Notes under the pieces: generated by a model
Seen by the model: only the letters and a program-made list of their open reading frames with translations
What the model was told of the DNA's origin: nothing
Database searches by the model: none
Shown: positions 62,650 to 64,000 of the stretch, piece by piece
Layout: every line of letters starts with the position of its first letter
Numbering within the stretch: the first letter of the stretch is position 1
Position numbers and translations under genes: made by a program
Source of the DNA: Novipirellula galeiformis
GTDB taxonomy: Bacteria; Planctomycetota; Planctomycetia; Pirellulales; Pirellulaceae
Assembly (NCBI RefSeq): GCF_007860095.1
Contig: NZ_SJPT01000014.1
Coordinates: 55,231 to 119,230, forward strand
Direction of reading: 5' to 3'
Length of the DNA: 64,000 bases

Positions 62650-62675
62650 GCTGCCCAGCGGACAAGCCATTCGCG

Positions 62676-63581
62676 TTAGGGTTTTTTCGCGGTCCGTTCG
62701 ACGCCGTCGACCAATCGCTCGGTCATTCGTGAACGGTATTCCATCAAGCTGTTGGCGCCTTGGAAACCAACGACGGTTTCGTCCCAGTCAAGCTGCTTGC
62801 TGAGCATGCGGCCGTTATCAATGTCGAAGCGGATCTCGCCGTTGCTGAGCTGCTGAACGACCTGGGCTCGAACCGATTCTTCGTCGATTGGAGTCAAGGG
62901 TTCACTGCGAAGCGACAGGGTTGCCACGCCGGTTTGGACCTTTTCTAGCGTATAGAGTTCGCGAATTTTGATCGTTTTGACCGCGTTGTTCTCAAGTCGA
63001 GTTTTGATTTCGCGTGGCACGGACCAAGAGTCGCCGATCGCGAGTGCTTCTTCGGGTAATTGAAGCGTGAGCGAGCCCATACCCAATGAAGCTTTGGTGC
63101 CGCCGTGATTTTCACGCTCGATTTCTACGCCGCGGGCATTAAAGCTAAGCGTCGATAATTTCTTGCCAATCTGGTCAGCGACACGTCCAAACACCGCTGG
63201 TGGCTCTTCGTTGGTTGTGCTGTCCCAGCGAATCTCTTCTTGTTCGCCTTGTTGCTGGGTCATTTCCACAGCATCGACGATGTGATCGATGGTGGTGTCG
63301 CCATCCTTCGTCACATCGAGAACATCCCAATGACGTTGGCTAATGGTGTGGACCGTTGAAACTTCTTCGGCACCACGGATACGCGTCTTGGTTTTGGCCG
63401 CATGAGTGACTTCGTAATGCAGTTGTTCCCCGGCTTTGAGCGAGTATCGCAGGGTGTATCGTTCTAACACGCTCTTTCCAGCGTCACTTGCCTCTTCGGC
63501 TTGCAGGGAGGAAACCGCCAAGCCCAACAACAGCGCTAGGGAAGTTAAGAAATAAGATCGGTACACAGTCAGAGTCTCCAT
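62676..63581 (-). CDS. Secreted protein of unknown function
   Basis: A 301-residue protein with leader METLTVYRSYFLTSLALLLG and cleavage near SLQAEE. The remainder is predicted beta-rich and hydrophilic, with LRYSLKAGEQLHYEVTHAA, SQRHWDVLDVTKDGDTTIDH and LPEEALAIGDSWSVPREI. This pattern recurs in planctomycete proteins of the DUF6263 kind, which have no known role. No enzymatic motif is visible. It is monocistronic, with its stop 26 bases from the convergent lactonase stop. Confidence 0.8.
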   Translation of the reverse strand: METLTVYRSYFLTSLALLLGLAVSSLQAEEASDAGKSVLERYTLRYSLKAGEQLHYEVTHAAKTKTRIRGAEEVSTVHTISQRHWDVLDVTKDGDTTIDHIVDAVEMTQQQGEQEEIRWDSTTNEEPPAVFGRVADQIGKKLSTLSFNARGVEIERENHGGTKASLGMGSLTLQLPEEALAIGDSWSVPREIKTRLENNAVKTIKIRELYTLEKVQTGVATLSLRSEPLTPIDEESVRAQVVQQLSNGEIRFDIDNGRMLSKQLDWDETVVGFQGANSLMEYRSRMTERLVDGVERTAKKP

Positions 63582-63731
63582 CCTCTAGAAAGTCGGTCAA
63601 GTGTCACGAGCGGTTTCACGCCCATGGTCAGAGGGTCGCAAAAGCGAGCAAACAACGCAAGTGAGGTTCTCGTCACGAGATGCGGCAATTTTGATTGTGA
63701 AATGAGATTTGGTGAGATTTGGTGCCACCCA

Positions 63732-63760
63732 CAAATTTTGGTGCCACCCACCAAAATTTG
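63732..63760. repeat. Perfect 12-bp palindrome beside transposase gene (REP-like)
   Basis: CAAATTTTGGTG (63732-63743) and CACCAAAATTTG (63749-63760) are perfect reverse complements around CCACC. The left neighbourhood has direct repeats: TGAGATTTGG twice, then TTGGTGCCACCCA twice. Hairpins of this type are the substrates of IS200-like/REP-associated transposases, and such a gene starts 69 bases downstream. It is probably part of a REP/BIME-like element. Confidence 0.7.
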
Positions 63761-63828
63761 ACAGGTGACGCGTTCGCCGGGTCTAATGGCAGTAGTCGAT
63801 TCGTCCCTCGAAGTCTCGGAGGTGTCCG

Positions 63829-64000
63829 ATGACGCGACCGCCTCGTGCCGAACAATTCACGCCCGATGAAGTTTGTATCGTCCATGCTGTACAGCGTTGT
63901 GTACGACGCGCCTACCTAGCGGGAGTCGACGCGGCCACCGGGAAAGATTATTCCTGTCGCCGCGAGTGGATTCGCAGGCGAATGGAAGCATTGGCCTCGG
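63829..64000 (+). CDS. REP-associated (IS200-like) transposase, N-terminal fragment
   Basis: ATG 63829 follows GGAGG with a six-base gap. The visible 57 residues include DEVCIVHAVQRCVRRAYLAG and GKDYSCRREWIRRRMEALAS. This is the pattern I associate with planctomycete Y1/TnpA_REP-type proteins, whose N-terminal strand (VxHVxQR) precedes the HUH motif. The HUH and catalytic tyrosine lie beyond the window, so activity cannot be judged. The family cuts single-stranded DNA at palindromic hairpins; a strong one lies directly upstream. Confidence 0.6.
   Translation, partial: MTRPPRAEQFTPDEVCIVHAVQRCVRRAYLAGVDAATGKDYSCRREWIRRRMEALAS

Noticed and set aside
1..64000. Search for tRNA, rRNA, restriction-modification, toxin-antitoxin or phage genes
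   Set aside because: No recognisable cloverleaf, rRNA segment, methylase motif, toxin pair or phage structural gene was seen by eye. A tRNAscan-SE and Infernal run would settle the RNA part.

Overview
The window reads as chromosomal DNA of a planctomycete, most likely a Pirellulaceae member of the Rhodopirellula/Novipirellula type. The evidence is the protein families present: PSCyt1/DUF1549/DUF1553 ('PSD1') cytochromes with adjacent DUF1501 proteins, PVC-type CxxCH dehydrogenases, DUF1080 proteins, a planctomycete-type ECF sigma factor with a FecR/LamG partner, and many secreted enzymes with Sec or Tat-like leaders. This is inference from gene content; there is no rRNA or marker gene to place it exactly. 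Both window edges cut genes: the C-terminus of an NhaA-like antiporter on the left and the N-terminus of a RayT-like transposase on the right.

Layout. 1-5.1 kb: NhaA tail, a secreted beta-helix protein, and a large hybrid histidine kinase on the minus strand. 5.4-16.8 kb: a plus-strand block with an orphan anti-sigma-like small protein, a ceramidase-like hydrolase, a PVC dehydrogenase, then an ECF sigma/FecR-LamG/PSD1/DUF1501 operon. 17.0-24.1 kb: a probable small-molecule catabolic cluster (MFS transporter, M20 amidohydrolase, TIM-barrel amidohydrolase, PLP lyase) followed by two tandemly duplicated SGNH hydrolases. 24.5-38.6 kb: a symmetric block, PSD1-DUF1501, then ceramidase-like/CocE/ceramidase-like hydrolases, then PSD1-DUF1501. 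38.8-52.2 kb: minus-strand secreted degradative genes (phosphatase-superfamily enzyme, triple DUF1080 protein, ceramidase-Dabb fusion, a 1276-aa multidomain glycoside-hydrolase-like/SGNH protein, a second PVC dehydrogenase). 52.5-54.9 kb: an endonuclease/exonuclease/phosphatase-family protein and a fourth DUF1501 protein. 55.2-59.2 kb: MarR regulator, EamA transporter, metallophosphoesterase, glycosyltransferase. 59.5-64 kb: an unrecognised Tat-type secreted protein, an SMP-30-like lactonase, a secreted unknown, and the transposase start beside a strong palindrome.

How the genes may work together. Most products appear to be exported and to act on extracellular or periplasmic polymers, esters or amides, with heme-containing PSD1 and PVC proteins as possible electron-transfer or oxidative partners. 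The recurring association of ceramidase-like hydrolases with PVC dehydrogenase, CocE esterase and PSD1/DUF1501 pairs is the most notable organisational feature. Substrates cannot be deduced from sequence. The ECF/FecR pair is the only local regulator obviously tied to one of these modules.

No CRISPR array, rRNA, tRNA, prophage or complete insertion sequence was recognised by eye. Family assignments rest on recalled motifs, not on database searches.
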